Shown: one piece after another, positions 11,601 to 23,627 of the stretch
Layout of the letters: every line of letters begins with the position of its first letter
Numbering within the stretch: position 1 is the stretch's first letter
Source of the DNA: Gnetum montanum
Lineage: Eukaryota > Streptophyta > Gnetopsida > Gnetales > Gnetaceae
Direction: 5' to 3'
NCBI GenBank assembly: GCA_015680685.1
Contig: MNCI01002198.1
Coordinates: 300,708-364,707, forward strand
Length of the DNA: 64,000 nt
Position numbers and translations under genes: made by a program
Notes under the pieces: generated by a model
Seen by the model: the letters and a program-made list of their open reading frames with translations, nothing else
The model's database searches: none
What the model was told of the DNA's origin: nothing

Positions 11601-11652
11601 TATGCAGGGGCTTTACGACTGTTGCCTACTATGGGGAGGACCCACCTGCATA
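11601..11652 (+). other. Conserved stem-loop in the spacer of B (RNA element candidate)
   Basis: TATGCAGG (11601-11608) pairs with CCTGCATA (11645-11652). The base 3' arm is immediately preceded by an inner hairpin TGGG-GAGGA-CCCA (11632-11644). Equivalent structures with the same spacing lie at 23628-23682 (C, minus), 39427-39481 (D, minus) and 57164-57218 (E, plus). The function is unknown; a packaging, splicing or translation signal is possible. Confidence 0.65.
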
Positions 11653-11920
11653 TTCTTGATTTTTCTTCTTAATTCTCCACTCCTTTGGATTTCTTAGTTC
11701 ATTGTTTCAATGTCCCATCGTTTGATTTCATCCTCGCTTGAATTCTTTTTAACCCATGTTCTCCAATTTTGTTTTGTTTTCATGCTTAATTTCCTTCCTC
11801 TTGTCTTTAGCCATGATTGGGCATTTTTTGTGCTTCAATCACCTCAATTTGGTTTTTAAAATTTTTCATTTCAAATTTTTTTTGGGTTGGTCAACGTTGG
11901 TCCATGGGTGAACAGTGCTG

Positions 11921-11973
11921 CAGCCACTACGTATACGTGGCCCCGTTGACGCAGTGACCAACCCCTATAAATA
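11921..11973 (+). promoter_or_regulatory. Candidate internal promoter for ORF3 of B
   Basis: A TATAAATA box at 11966-11973 lies 160 bases before the ORF3 ATG. Upstream is CGTATACGTGGCC, one base different from CGTATACGTAGCC in the B LTR (15278-15290), where it also precedes a TATAAATA box. A GTTGACG motif follows in the internal copy and related GTCGAC/GTGTCAACG motifs in the LTR. This suggests the LTR core promoter is repeated in front of ORF3. Confidence 0.55.
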
Positions 11974-12134
11974 CCTTGCTGCACTTTGTATTTTTCANTT
12001 GGAGTGTTAAGTTAGGGGTTAGGGCCAAAGGTTTTGTAATTNATTAACATAACTTGGTCAAGCTGAAAAAGGTATATACAGACCATTTTAGGCTACTTTT
12101 GAATGGTCTAATGGACGGTTATGTTTGTTTTTAG

Positions 12135-14989
12135 ATGGCACCCAAATCAAGGCATCCAAGGGACAAAGGACCGTCACAACCAAGGGACAAGCACCCACGT
12201 ATGGGAAGGGGATGAGGAGTGCAATCGCTAAAGTATGTGGAGGGTTCTCATGCAACTGGACCCTTTCGCGAATGACCTGACATGGAATCTGTCCACCAGA
12301 TTCTCAAAGAGGAGATTCCTGGCATGCAATCGCTAGGGGATGAGACGCCTAGGATAGCACCACGACTTGAGGTCACACTGACCCAAACCTACCTTGATGC
12401 TATCACACCATGTGAGGTGCAACGGATGGTCCTCCAAGAGTTAAATTTTGGGCCATTCCTCGAGAACGCTCCAGAAGATGTGAGACTTCAATTGCAGAGC
12501 TCTCCGATGTGGCTAGTCATCACAACCAATGGTGAATGATACTTAGGAGAAACATATCTCTTCTGGACAAATCGGCAGCCAGGGTCAAGAGTAAGAATCA
12601 AGGACATATATGTCTCTTACTCTTCAGAAGTAATAGCGCAAGCTCTGGGGTTGCCCGAAACTGGGGCAGATGTGGTGGAAATTCCTAAGCAAGCCGGTCC
12701 AGGGGTAAAGGTGCAATGTATCCAATGGTGCTATGGGGTAGAGTGCAAGGATTTTGGGTCCTTGACCATAGCGTAGAGAGTCTATTCAAAGGTAGTGTCT
12801 TACCATCTGAATCCAATGGTAAGACCCAGCAAAATCACTGCCTTCTCCGCTCGTGTGTGTGCCGCCTTGAGTGGGAAATTTCCCATGAGTCTTCCACAGC
12901 TATTATTTTTGGAAATTGAAAAGAGGTTTGCAAAGAATGAATGTGGAAGACGCACTCTCCATTTTCCCTGCCTAATCCGAAAGCTATGCAAACGAGCAGG
13001 GATAGCACGGTACTCTAATGATATCATCCAGCGTGCCCCAATTACCTCGTGGCGAGAGATGATGAAAGACAAAATGCTTGCTGCCACGCAAACAGAGGAA
13101 GAGTAGCAACCACTTCTGCCACCTATGCAAACAACGTAGCTGGGCTCACAAACAATAGCAACATACATCCACGAGATTCAAGAAATGCTCTCTAATCAGT
13201 GAGAGCAATCTGGTAGAACTGGTGGAGGAGATGATCCTTCGGTCTATCGCCCTACCATGAGTCACTTGGAGCAAGTGGCACAATCATTCAGCTTGCTTGA
13301 AAGAGTAGGGTTGATATTTTTCGCTACCCGAGCACCCATTCCAACTAGAATAGATCTGAGCATCTGAGATGTATCAACTGCAACTCAGCAGTTATTCCCT
13401 AAAATCTGAAGTAATGCTACTACCTTCTCGGTACGCTTGGAGGATGGTGAGGGAGCGATAGTCCTAGTGATGCAGCACAAAGGACAAGAAGTTGCAGCTA
13501 AAGTGGTTGCTGATATCATTGCTACTGCTCTTAATGCACCAGCAGCACCTGTACCAGACATCCATGGACTACAAGATGTACAGATGTCTGCCAAAACTTC
13601 ACGTAACAAGATGGATGTAGCCCAACATGAAGAAATGTTGGATCAACTAACAGGAACTGGGCAACTGCTTTCGGATTTCTTCAATCTTTTGGATAACATC
13701 ACTGCAACCCAGTCGGAGCTGTTATTGACAAGGGCTAAAAGCTTTATTTTAGAAGGGCAATTGGAGGCTGCTCAAGCTGCTTGTTAGTGCTTGACAATGG
13801 AGGTTGCCCAATTAAGGGCCCAGCTTGCCGATCTGACCATCCTTGACCACGAAATCACCAGAGATGAAGCTTTCCAACAACTTCAGCTTAAACTTTAGAT
13901 TGTTGAGGATGAAAGGGAGACGACGATCCTAGATAAGGCCATAGTAGATGCTTGAGCATATCATTTAGAGAAAGACTTGGCCGAGGTTCACCAGGAGAAC
14001 ATGTAGCTGACCACCAAAGTTCATCGCCTGCACAATGTTGGTACAAAGAACGAGCACATGAAAGATTTCATCCACCAATAGCAGGAGGAGCTAGCTAAGG
14101 TGAACACAGATATAAGAAGGTTGGCTGCTGAGAATCGAAATCTGTCAATGGAGGATGTTCAGGCATTGTGATAGAAGTCTACAATTGAAATTGCCGCTTG
14201 GAAGAACAAGGCCCTAAAGTTTGAAAGAGTCAAAATCATTACAGGGACCAAGTGGGATTGTAGAAAGAGGTGAACAAGAAGCACATTCAAGTCGCTAAGG
14301 CCCAGATGAACCAAGCGCTCCAGTAGCTCCAAGAAGGAGGCAATGTAAGGCCATCCATCTTCGATGGATTGAACGCCTACAAAAAAGTGAAAATCCACCT
14401 AAAGGAGCTGCAAATTGAAGAAATGATAGAATACATGGAGTTAGTGAACCTTCGGTATGCAAACCTGGCTATGCTCATAGCTGGGAGGCCACGGTCAAAG
14501 CTAGAGAAACAAGTGGCCACCTCGTATTCTCTATATGAGGGTGAGTTCCAGGTGCACAAGGAAACAAAAAAGAAGTTGGCAATAGCAAACATGGAACTCG
14601 AGGTCCTCCGTACAAGCTTTGAAGGCCAACGTACCATTATGGAGGACTTGGCCAGAAGAATGAGTGACTACCAGCAACTGCAAGCATCAATCCGAGCGTT
14701 TGATATCGAACGCAAATAGTTCGAAGCCTGGTTCGTCAATTTGAAAGAACTCATCCTGACGTTGCCTTACCCTTGGGAAATTCCAGTTCTAGCACACATT
14801 GAAGAAGCTGCCTGGACCATGAACGACCCCAGAATCAAAGAAGAGAAAATGAGGGCTCTCTTGAAGGCATTCTAGCTGTCTCCAGAAGCTACAACTACTA
14901 CAGGGTTACCGACATCCGTGCTGCCACCAACAAACGGGCCAAAGGCTAGAGGGTGTCCGTCAGAACCACCACCCCCAGGGACGGTGTGA
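12135..14989 (+). pseudogene. ORF3 pseudogene of element B (uncharacterised, coiled-coil)
   Basis: This is a roughly 950-codon third gene after pol on the same strand. The start MAPKSRHPRDKGPSQP matches the C start MAPRPKHPQEGEPSQP. It has a basic N-terminus, then a globular part with FPCLIRKLCKRAGI near 12960 that recalls the uncharacterised 'putative plant transposon protein' domain, then a long heptad-rich coiled coil (about 13620-14720) with NLRYANLAMLIAG near 14450, then a conserved tail (TLPYPWEIP, EEKMRALLKAF) near 14760-14870. I see no signal peptide or membrane segment, so an envelope role is not supported. It contains many stops and some frame changes. The stop used is TGA at 14987. 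Confidence 0.7.
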
Positions 14990-15230
14990 TCCCCTCCAGC
15001 AATTTTTTACATCTTCTTACATCGCAGAGGCTCCAGGACTAGCGAGGCATTCAATTTTGTCTCTGAACACCATCATTTTTTTAATTTTTCCTCCTCTATT
15101 ACTTAGGCACTTGGTAAATTCATGTTGTGTCATGTGTGTGTCATTTATGTGTTTAAGTTATGTGTTGTTGCAAATAAGAATCCATACCTTCCAAATTGTA
15201 AAGTAACTCGAGGACAAGTTTTTGCTTAGT

Positions 15231-15240
15231 CATGGGGGTA
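15231..15240 (+). other. Polypurine tract of B
   Basis: CATGGGGGTA directly precedes the 3' LTR. C, D and E have closely similar tracts in the same place. This is the expected plus-strand DNA primer. Confidence 0.85.
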
Positions 15241-16164
15241 TGATGAAATGTTAAAAGTCATTGCATTAACTGGGTTGCGTATACGTAGCCACGTCGATGT
15301 GGCCTCGTCGACACAACCACCTCGTGTCAACGGGGCCCCTTATACGCAGCCACCCTTTCCGGATCTATAAATATGAGGGCCTTCCACCTCATTTAGGCAT
15401 CTTCTTTGAGTAGTGATAGTGAAGCTCTTGCAGTTTGCTCCCACAAGAGATAGAATATTTTCCAAGTGCCTGCAGCAGGTGTATGAAAAGCGATCGAATC
15501 TTTATTCGAGCATTGATGTATCTGAGCCCATTGACATGACAGCAATAAAGACGAACTGTTCATGCAATCCTTGCAGCATTTGGACTTAGTTGTTTCATGC
15601 ATTCAATAGTTTAAGATGTTTATGCTTTATTAATCAGTTGTTTATGCTTTATTAGTTACTTGTCAATTATTTATGTTTTCATTATCATAATTTCAATCAT
15701 TAGTGTTCATTCGTAGTTTGTAAAAGACATAAGTACGACCATCTCGAACGTAATCCAAACACTTGGTAAACCCAGCGACGCTTAACGTTTGGTAGCCCAG
15801 TAGTGTTAGGAAATGCTCAAAACATGCTTGAAGGATGGGACCGGATGCTTATGCTAGGAGTAGTTAGCATATACACTAGGATAATTAGAGATTAGATAAT
15901 AGTTTATTCATTACTTCCATACCTCACTTAGTCACTGAAAAAGATAATTAAAAAGATATAAAAATCATTAGCCTTAGTCTCATTTAACCATCGCAATAGA
16001 ACTTTACAAGTGAGATTAGGATGACAACGACTGTTCTAACCCAAGGTTTCACTGGTTAGAAGTTTGGTGCATGTTAAGTGCTTACAGTCTGTGGAGTTCA
16101 ACCGGATCACATGTGAATGCTCGTATTCGTATGGTTCGGCGCAGGGATACCTAGCCGCTCATCA
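15241..16164 (+). repeat. 3' LTR of element B (924 bp)
   Basis: It begins TGATGAAATG and ends CTCATCA. It matches 3321-4052 over its last three quarters. The ORF-like reading at 15393-15602 on the minus strand is LTR sequence, not a gene. Confidence 0.92.
15276..15373 (+). promoter_or_regulatory. LTR core promoter of B
   Basis: CG-rich palindromic motifs (CGTATACG, CGTCGA, CGTCGAC, TCAACG, TATACG) fill the 90 bases before a TATAAATA box at 15366-15373. Element A inserted in the other LTR at the point equivalent to 15415/15416, about 45 bases downstream of the TATA box and so close to the expected start of transcription. Confidence 0.6.
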
Positions 16165-18983
16165 CTAAGTTTGTTGACAGAATGTTTTAAAATATAAAAT
16201 GGAATTCTCCTTCATGGAGAAATTAGTTATCTTCTATTTCATTGATTTTAAAAAAATTACTAATAAGGACCTTTTTAGTTTTTTTTTTTAAGAATCTATT
16301 TGATTTTGTACAAAGGACAATCAGTATGTTTTCTAGAGTATTTATAAATATTGACATAGAGAACTATCACTTATTTAAATTTTTTATAAATAATTTTGAG
16401 GACTAAAAATATACTAATATTTAATTCAATTATAGCTTAAGTTACCACTATTACAAGAAAATAATGTATGTTTTGATTTACTATTTCTTCACAATGATAG
16501 AAGCAGTTAAGCTATGAGATGCATTTGAAGATGGTGACTATGATATCAAGGAAAAAATACAGTCAAAATGAAATCCATTAAAGATATTCTTCCAAATGTA
16601 GTTGTTCGGGATGATGTGAATTACAAGTCATGTAAATCAATCAAATTTTGAAGAAAAGTAATTAACTCAATTTTGATGAAGGATGAAACAACTACAAAGG
16701 TTGTGCCCTTCAATGTATCATTATTTTGTTATAGTAGCCTCCTTAAAGCATTACAAGAATACAAAGACATTGGTATCATATCTATGCATGAATATAATCT
16801 ATAATAGCAAAGTTGTTAAATGCAACTAATGAGAAGTCATTTGATTCTAAATATGTAAAGGAGAAATATTGGAATATTTTGCATGTTAAATATGTATATA
16901 AGAACATAGTAATAAGTTTGAAATATAGGTAAACTAATTAGGTATGTGAACTTATATTAAATGAATAATATAATTTGTTATAATTAAGGTTTATTGATAT
17001 ATATTTATTGTTAACAATCCATTTATCATAGGTAGGAGAGTTATCTCTTTGATGATGATGAGAAACAAAATTAACAAGAAGATTTAGAAGGAGATTATGA
17101 TCTAAATAGGTTATAATTGTAATTCTTCATCGATGTTTAATTTTGAATTGAATAAAAAATATGATATTACTTATTTCTATTATCAAAATCTTAGAATATT
17201 AAAGGAAAAGAACCTAAGAAGGAGACACACAATGAAGAGGCTCAAAGCTTTAACAATAATTCTTATGATAGTGAAGAAACTTAGATAGATGAGAACTTGG
17301 TAAGTTTGTATGTTTACTACTATAATGAATTTGAAAAGAAATTTCTTTAGTAAGGTATTGGATTAATCTTCTAAATTTTTTATTAGGAAACCTCTTTTAA
17401 AACCCTTGGATTAACCATAGAAAGTATAGGTTCTCCAAGCAAGCATAAGGTTAGTATAATAAAGTATATTCAATTTAATTCTTGGAAAATAATTGAGTCA
17501 TTGTTATAATAGTCTTCATTCTTATGTTTCAAGGAAGAAGCTCATCATCATCAAAGGCTTAAAAAATTTCAGTGCAAAGAAATTGAAGAAACAAAATATA
17601 AATCATTAAGATCAAATTATAGAAATAATTTAATGTCTTGTAATTTTATATTGAAGGATATTATCAATTGCATATATAATTTTTTGTAAGTTCATATAAA
17701 TGAGAGTCAAATTTTTGTCAAATGCCATAAAAATAAAGTAGGATTCTATATTTTATTTTATCATATCATTTCATATTAGAATAGTGTTAAAGTTATTATG
17801 TTTTTCTAGGCATTGGTTACAGTAATAATATTATGTTAGTTCATTTTCTAATATATGTCCTCTTAACATAGTTTCAATATGTTTAACATTTGCACTTTAA
17901 TTCTTATTGATTAGATTAATTAAAAACAATATTTCAAAGAGGAAAGGAACTAAAAATTTATAATGTAGTATGTTTGCTAGAATATTGTGATAAGGTGTTG
18001 CTTTTGGTGGATGGAAATGCTATTACAAGAAATGATTTAAGAAGTTTAATAACAAATCAAAAAAGAGAAGACATAACATTCAGATACTATTTTAAAAAGA
18101 TGCAATCAATCCTAGAATTTAAATTAACATATTAATATTTTTATCCATCATTACTATTCAAATTAAGTAGAATGTATAAAGTAAAACATGGGAAGTTGAA
18201 ATTAAGATAAAGTATCTTAAGGTTGATATAACAAGAAGGCATTACATTTGATAGCTACCAGAAAAATATTTTTCTAGTAAATATCAAGATTGGAAGGAGT
18301 ATGCTTCGTGGGTACTTAGTATTGTTGATATCTTAGTAAGTGCAATATTAATCATGGATCCTATGATTAGTAAAATTGAATGAAGTGAGCAAATAAATAT
18401 TATTTACAAGTACCTTTAGAAGATGTATAATGTGTAGAATAGAGAGAATCAATTTCATGAGAATCTATGAAGATAATTATTTTAATGAAATATACCACAG
18501 CAGAGAAATGGATATGACTATGGTATTTATGTTTTGCTTTATGTAATATACATTATATGTTGAAGAAAAGGATCATTTAAGGCATTAGATGTACCAATGT
18601 ATAAAATAATAATCCTATGCAATAATTTAAATATTTTTTAACATACAACATGGTTATAATATTAAGTAAATACTTTTAGTTCCATTTCATTATTTCTTAA
18701 TTAAAAATTTTATCTGTCATATTAAAGTTTTTTAATATTAAATTATTTTCATTCTTATTATGATGAATATTGTAAATTTTTAAATGCATTATTAATATGT
18801 TTACATTCAAAAATTAGCTATGAAATATCTTTAATTGAAATAATGGTATGATTAGCTGATGCATGTATTGTGAATAATTGCATATATAAATGAGAAAATA
18901 GAAAGAAGAAAAATAGTTATACTAGATTTAAACATGATACATGTAAGGATGTACATTTTTCAAATATAAATAAACTAAGGATG
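16165..18983. other. AT-rich unassigned region
   Basis: There is no ORF above about 60 codons that I can support, no recognisable protein motif, and no LTR boundary inside. Fragments such as LPEKYFSSKYQDWKEYASW (near 18250) read as protein-like but match nothing I know. It is probably very old decayed repeat sequence. Confidence 0.5.
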
Positions 18984-19753
18984 TTCTAGGAAGTGAAACT
19001 TGCCTTAAGGTTGTTAGTTGTCTTCCCAATTACACTTGTGACGTACACTAGTATGGTTAACTGTAATTAAGACATCTGATTTTTATCATTTTGTATTTTA
19101 TGGTTTTGGTGTTTAAAGGGAGATAAAAGTAATTATATTAACTAATTAACTAATATCTAAGTAATCTTAACATAAGTATCTGATCCCATTTTCTGCACAC
19201 ATCCTGAACCCACATATCCATTGGTAGGTTACCAAGCACTACGCTACTGAGCGTACCAAGCAATAACACTGCTAGGATTACCAAACGAATACGTGTTATA
19301 CTCAAAGCGATCATACTTATGTGTTTAATTTATCTAGCTCATCTTGCTTAATTACTTCATTGGCTTCATTATGAAAAAACATTTAATAAATAAATAATTA
19401 AAAACATTAAATGCATAAATGAAACGTTTAATCTATCCAAAGTGCTACAAGGTTTATTAGAAAGCTTGTCTTTATTACCACACACACAATTGTGCTCAGG
19501 TACAACAATGCTTAAATAACGATCCGTACACTCAATGACTCTTGCTATGGGTACTTAGGAGAAATATTCTAACTCTCAAATGAAAAAATTGCAAGAGCTT
19601 CGCTACTTCTAAAATCTCATTTCCATAAATGCAGCTAGTATATGCATATTTATAACCAAAAAGTGGAGACTACATCAATGGGGCCTCGTTGACACATGTT
19701 ATGATGTGTCAAGGAGGCCTTGTCAATGTAGCTGACAAAACTACAACTCATCA
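18984..19753 (-). repeat. 3' LTR of element C, truncated
   Basis: It matches 30158-30935. The last 104 bases of the LTR (equivalent to 30054-30157) are absent, replaced by AT-rich sequence, so the far end and target duplication are lost. A TATAAATA box reads on the minus strand at 19654-19647, with CG motifs at about 19670-19735. Confidence 0.88.
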
Positions 19754-19765
19754 TATCCCCACAAC
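19754..19765 (-). other. Polypurine tract of C
   Basis: The minus strand reads GTTGTGGGGATA immediately before the LTR start TGATGAG. Confidence 0.85.
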
Positions 19766-20039
19766 TAAATGAAAAGTCATCATCAAGTTCTTTTACAAAA
19801 TTGAGAAGGTATGAGATTATTGACTGACCTTTCACAAATAAAACAAATTGACTTGACAAAAAATAGATTGCTTGAGTGTATGGATTAGTCCATTACAAAA
19901 ATGATGGTGTCCATGACACAAAATTAAACACCATGACATTACTCTTGAAAATTGGATAACACATTCCTTGATGGCGTGAAGTTTGGTGGAGAAGATCAAA
20001 CAGTCCCAAGTGGTGGTCACTCCTAAGGTTTTGAGAAAC

Positions 20040-22842
20040 CTTCACTAGCTTCACACACATGTGATGGTCAAGGTGGCTATGATTGTCCTGTTGTTGCTAT
20101 GAAATTTGGTGGGAGGAAGAAAGCATCCAGCAGTGCTTTCATTTTCTCCTCCTTACTTCTACGATCATGCACCATCCACATAGCTTCACCAATGTGGATC
20201 AGAATGGGCACATCCTAGGGACACGAAATTGCTAGAAATGACTCCTTTGCATTGATAAACTAGGCAGTGAATTGTTTGCATTCAATATTGAACACTTTGA
20301 CTATATCCTTCAGCTCCTGGTAATCATTCATCCTTTTGGCTATGTCTTTAACATTTGATTGTTGATTCGTGAATCATACTCTAAGAACTTTAAGTTTAGC
20401 ATTTGTAGTCTTAAGCTTCTACTTGGTGTCTTTATGGTGCTTGAACTCAGTCTTGTATAGCAAATATGAGCTAGCCACTCGTTTCTCTAACTCTAATTAT
20501 AGTTTTTCAGTAATCAGCATAGCCAGGTTTGCATATTGAAGATTGGCTAGCTCCATGTATTTCGTCATTTCTTCTATCTACAACTCCTTTAGATGGATCT
20601 TCGCTTTGTTGTAGGCATCAATCCCATCAATGATGGGCTGCCAAACTTCTCTTCCTTGTTGGAGTTGCTGGAGAGCTTCATTTATTTTTACCTTCATCAT
20701 TGGATGTGCTTTTCATTTGCTTCCTTCTATAGGCCAACCTAGTCTCTATAGTGATTTTTGACTTTTTCAAACTTCAAGGCTTCATTTCTCCAAGTGGCAA
20801 TCTTGATAGTAGATTTTTGGTGCAAGGCATAAACTTACTCCATTAACAAATTCTAATTTTCTGTTGCCAATCTCCTTAACTTAGTGTTCACCTTGGCAAG
20901 CTGCTCCTACTATTGAAGAATAAATTCTTGTATTTGTTCCTTTTGAGCATCAACATTACACAGGTGATGATTCTATGTCGTTAGAGTTTCATTCTCCTAA
21001 CACATCTAAGCCAAGTCCTTATGAATTGAATACATCTTTGCTTCTACTATGGACTAGTTAAAGATGGTCATTGGCCATCTAGAATTGTTCTTGAAGCTAT
21101 TGGAAAGCTTCATCTCTATTTAATGTTGGGCTGAGGAGTGTAGGATCAGCAAGGTAGACACGTAATCCAACAACCTCTATAGCCAAGCATTGATTTTGTG
21201 CTTAAGCTATTTCAAGTTGCTCCTCCAAGATGATGCATTTGCCCCTTGCTTCTAGTAGCTTTAACTGGGTTGTGATGATGTTATCCAGAAAATCAAATAT
21301 ATCCAAAATTGGTTGCCCAGTCCCCACTAGTCGATCTAGCAATTCTTCATGCTAGGCTACATTTAGTTTCTCACTGACCATGCTTGCGGATGTTTGCACA
21401 TTTCAAAGTGCAGATATGTCTAGTATAGACACTGTAGGTGCATTGAGTGCTTCGGTGACATAGTTAGCAACTACTTTAGCCACCATCTCTTACCCTTGGT
21501 GTTGCATCACTAGGACAGTGGCCCCTTCATCTTCCTCCAAATGCACCAAGAAGGTGGCATCATTCCCAAAGATTTCTAGGAATAAATGGTATTGAGATAA
21601 TGACATCGTCACCTCTTGAGCATTGGGATTAGAGCATGCAAGAAACTATGTTTGTTGGGTAGAAAATATTAGTCCACCCCTCTCCATTTGGCTAATTGTT
21701 TGAGCCATCTCATTAAGGTGACTTATTACTAGTCGATACACAAATGGATCCACACTACTTATTCCTACACACTGCTCTTGCTCATGCAAGAGATGCTCTT
21801 GGATTTTGTGCAAGTGATCAATGGTTGTGTCAGCCTCCAACATTATTTCTTAAGTAGGCAATGGTGGTCGTGGCTACTCCTCTTCTTGAGTTGTAGTTGG
21901 TGTCTTTTTCTTCATGATTTTGGACCATGAGGCCAAAGATGCATGCTTGATTATGTTGTTGGCATAGCAAATGATTCTTACCCTTTTGTAGAGTTTTTGA
22001 ATGAGGCATGGAAAGGGAAAGGTTTTCCTTCTACGTTTGTTTTCCTTGAAACATTTTTCAATCTTTAAATAGATGAGCTATGGAACATTCATAGGAAATC
22101 TTTCGCTTAGAGTGACGCATGCTCGGGTGGAGAAGTTAGTCACCTTGCTAGGCCTCACCATTGGATTGAGGTGATAGGCTACAATTTTGAAATAGATGTG
22201 CTCCGTGAATGTGAGCACATTGTACTCCTTACAATCAACCTCGTAACACTGCTAAGTCCACTAATTTTGGCTCTTAAGATTACATTTCATTGATAGCTCC
22301 ACCAACTATGTCCCAATGTTAAGCAACCCTAGTGCCTACACAATAGCCTCAACTAAGTAGGACACCTGAATATCCTTAATTTTGACTATGGACCCTGGCC
22401 TTCTATTGTTCCAAAAGAGATATGTCTCTCCCATGTACCATTCCCCACTAGATGTGATGACTGGCAACATGGGAGAGGTTTGCAATTGTGTTTTGATATC
22501 TACTATAGCTTTCTCTAGGAATGGCCCAAAGTTTATTTCTTGAAGAACTAATCATTGAATCTCTCAGGACCTAATGATGTCAAGCCAAGCTTGAGTCAAA
22601 GTGACTTTAAGCCTTGGCTCGGGTCTAGATGCTTTCCCTTACTATGATTGTTCTATGGGCATTTCTTCTTTTGGAATCTATCAAAGAGATGTCACTTTGG
22701 ACTCCTCATGAAGAGGTCTCATTGCATGGGTTGCCTCTAGTGGTTCTTGGACTTGTTCTTGTTGGCCCCTTCTAGCTTTGGGCCATTTCTTCCTTGGTTG
22801 AGAAGGTTCCCCTTCTTGTGGGTGCTTAGGTCTTGGTGCCAT
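20040..22842 (-). pseudogene. ORF3 pseudogene of element C
   Basis: The ATG at 22842 gives MAPRPKHPQEGEPSQPRKKW, aligned with the B start. A block near 20540 reads ANLQYANLAMLI and matches the most conserved coiled-coil motif of B and D. The C-terminal tail is recognisable (HIGEAMWMVHDRRSKEEN). There are many stops and frameshifts. The end coordinate is approximate because the terminal part is degenerate. Function unknown; the long coiled coil suggests a structural or assembly role, which is inference. Confidence 0.65.
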
Positions 22843-23297
22843 CTGTAATCACAATAAGACCATGGATTAGCAATCATTGTGTAACATGAAGCAATTGGGA
22901 TACCTTTATCTCTTTAGGATAGTTACACTTGGCTAAGTTGTAATTATGGCTAATTTAATTACTCCAATCATTTTTTATTCATGTGTTATTATTAATAAAT
23001 CATCCCAGAGATTGTTGAAAGGGTTAACTCTCAAAAACATTGATGTTTATATATTGTTAAAGTTATTAACCCATTGGGGGAGTTAGAAAAATTTTCAAAA
23101 ATTTTCATCAAAAACCTTAAGGTTTACTACCCCCATGATAAAGAGCTTACCTCTGGTAGCTACAAGATCGAAGAATGGAGTGATTTGGACAAACGATTGG
23201 GAAGTTAAGGGTTCAGGAAGGTTTTGGGCTTTGAAAAATGACAAAAACTCCCCATGTGTTGTGAGGTAAATGACAAAAATTTCTAAGCATGCAGTGG

Positions 23298-23345
23298 TAT
23301 ATATAGGATTCTTGCATTACGTCAACGAGGCCTCATCGACGTAGC
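23298..23345 (-). promoter_or_regulatory. Candidate internal promoter for ORF3 of C
   Basis: The minus strand shows GCTACGTCGATGAGGCCTCG and TTGACGTAA directly upstream of TATATATA (23305-23298). The C LTR has repeated TCAACGAGGC and GACGAGGCCTCGTTGA motifs before its own TATA box (30915-30821). The internal copy therefore resembles the promoter of its own LTR and differs from that of B. It lies about 460 bases from the ORF3 ATG. Confidence 0.5.
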
Positions 23346-23627
23346 TATTGACCATTGTAGATGTTTGTTGACTTTGGTCAAACTTGCAAAATACAAAGAG
23401 TTTTTGAATGAAATTGGGATCAAATGAAAGCTCAAAAGGCCAAGAATATGAAAATATGAGAAGAGGATGTTGGAACTCATAAAATTGGAAAAATGGAGAA
23501 GAAAATGATTCAGGGGATAAATGAAATAAAAGGTTAAGAAGCATTGACCAGAATACACAATGGAATATGCAAAAGATAGGATTGTAGCAATGTCTAAGGT
23601 AAGGAACCCAACTAACCAAACCAAGAT

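Larger units (their letters stand above)
10298..12134 (+). other. Non-coding spacer between integrase and ORF3 of B
   Basis: No convincing gene is present; short ORFs here are not shared with C. The region holds a T-rich tract, a tandem pair of a 70-95 bp repeat, a structured RNA candidate and an internal TATA box with LTR-like motifs, each listed separately. The same order is seen in the matching spacer of C, and parts recur in D and E, so the spacer is conserved by more than chance. Confidence 0.75.
3321..16164 (+). mobile_element. Element B: autonomous-type Athila-like Ty3 element
   Basis: The order is: 5' LTR fragment (3321-4052), tRNA-Asp primer site, gag, protease, RT, RNase H, integrase, non-coding spacer, ORF3, polypurine tract (CATGGGGGTA) and 3' LTR (15241-16164). 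The Athila lineage is inferred from the tRNA-Asp primer site, the CX2CX3HX4C Gag knuckle, RT motifs such as VFMDDFS and NAPATF, and an extra ORF after pol. All genes carry stops, so it is dead. The first 175 bases of the 5' LTR lie beyond the inserted element A, outside the window. Confidence 0.9.

Noticed and set aside
12135-14989. Envelope gene for ORF3
   Set aside because: No signal peptide, membrane anchor or cysteine pattern is visible; the bulk is coiled coil.
15393-15602. Minus-strand ORF MHETTKSKCCKDCMNSSSLL, repeated at 3106-3492
   Set aside because: Both are the same part of the B LTR; repetition reflects the LTR and not a gene family.
20040-22842. Host coiled-coil (kinesin- or myosin-like) gene
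   Set aside because: It lies between integrase and LTR of C on the same strand and aligns with ORF3 of B and D.
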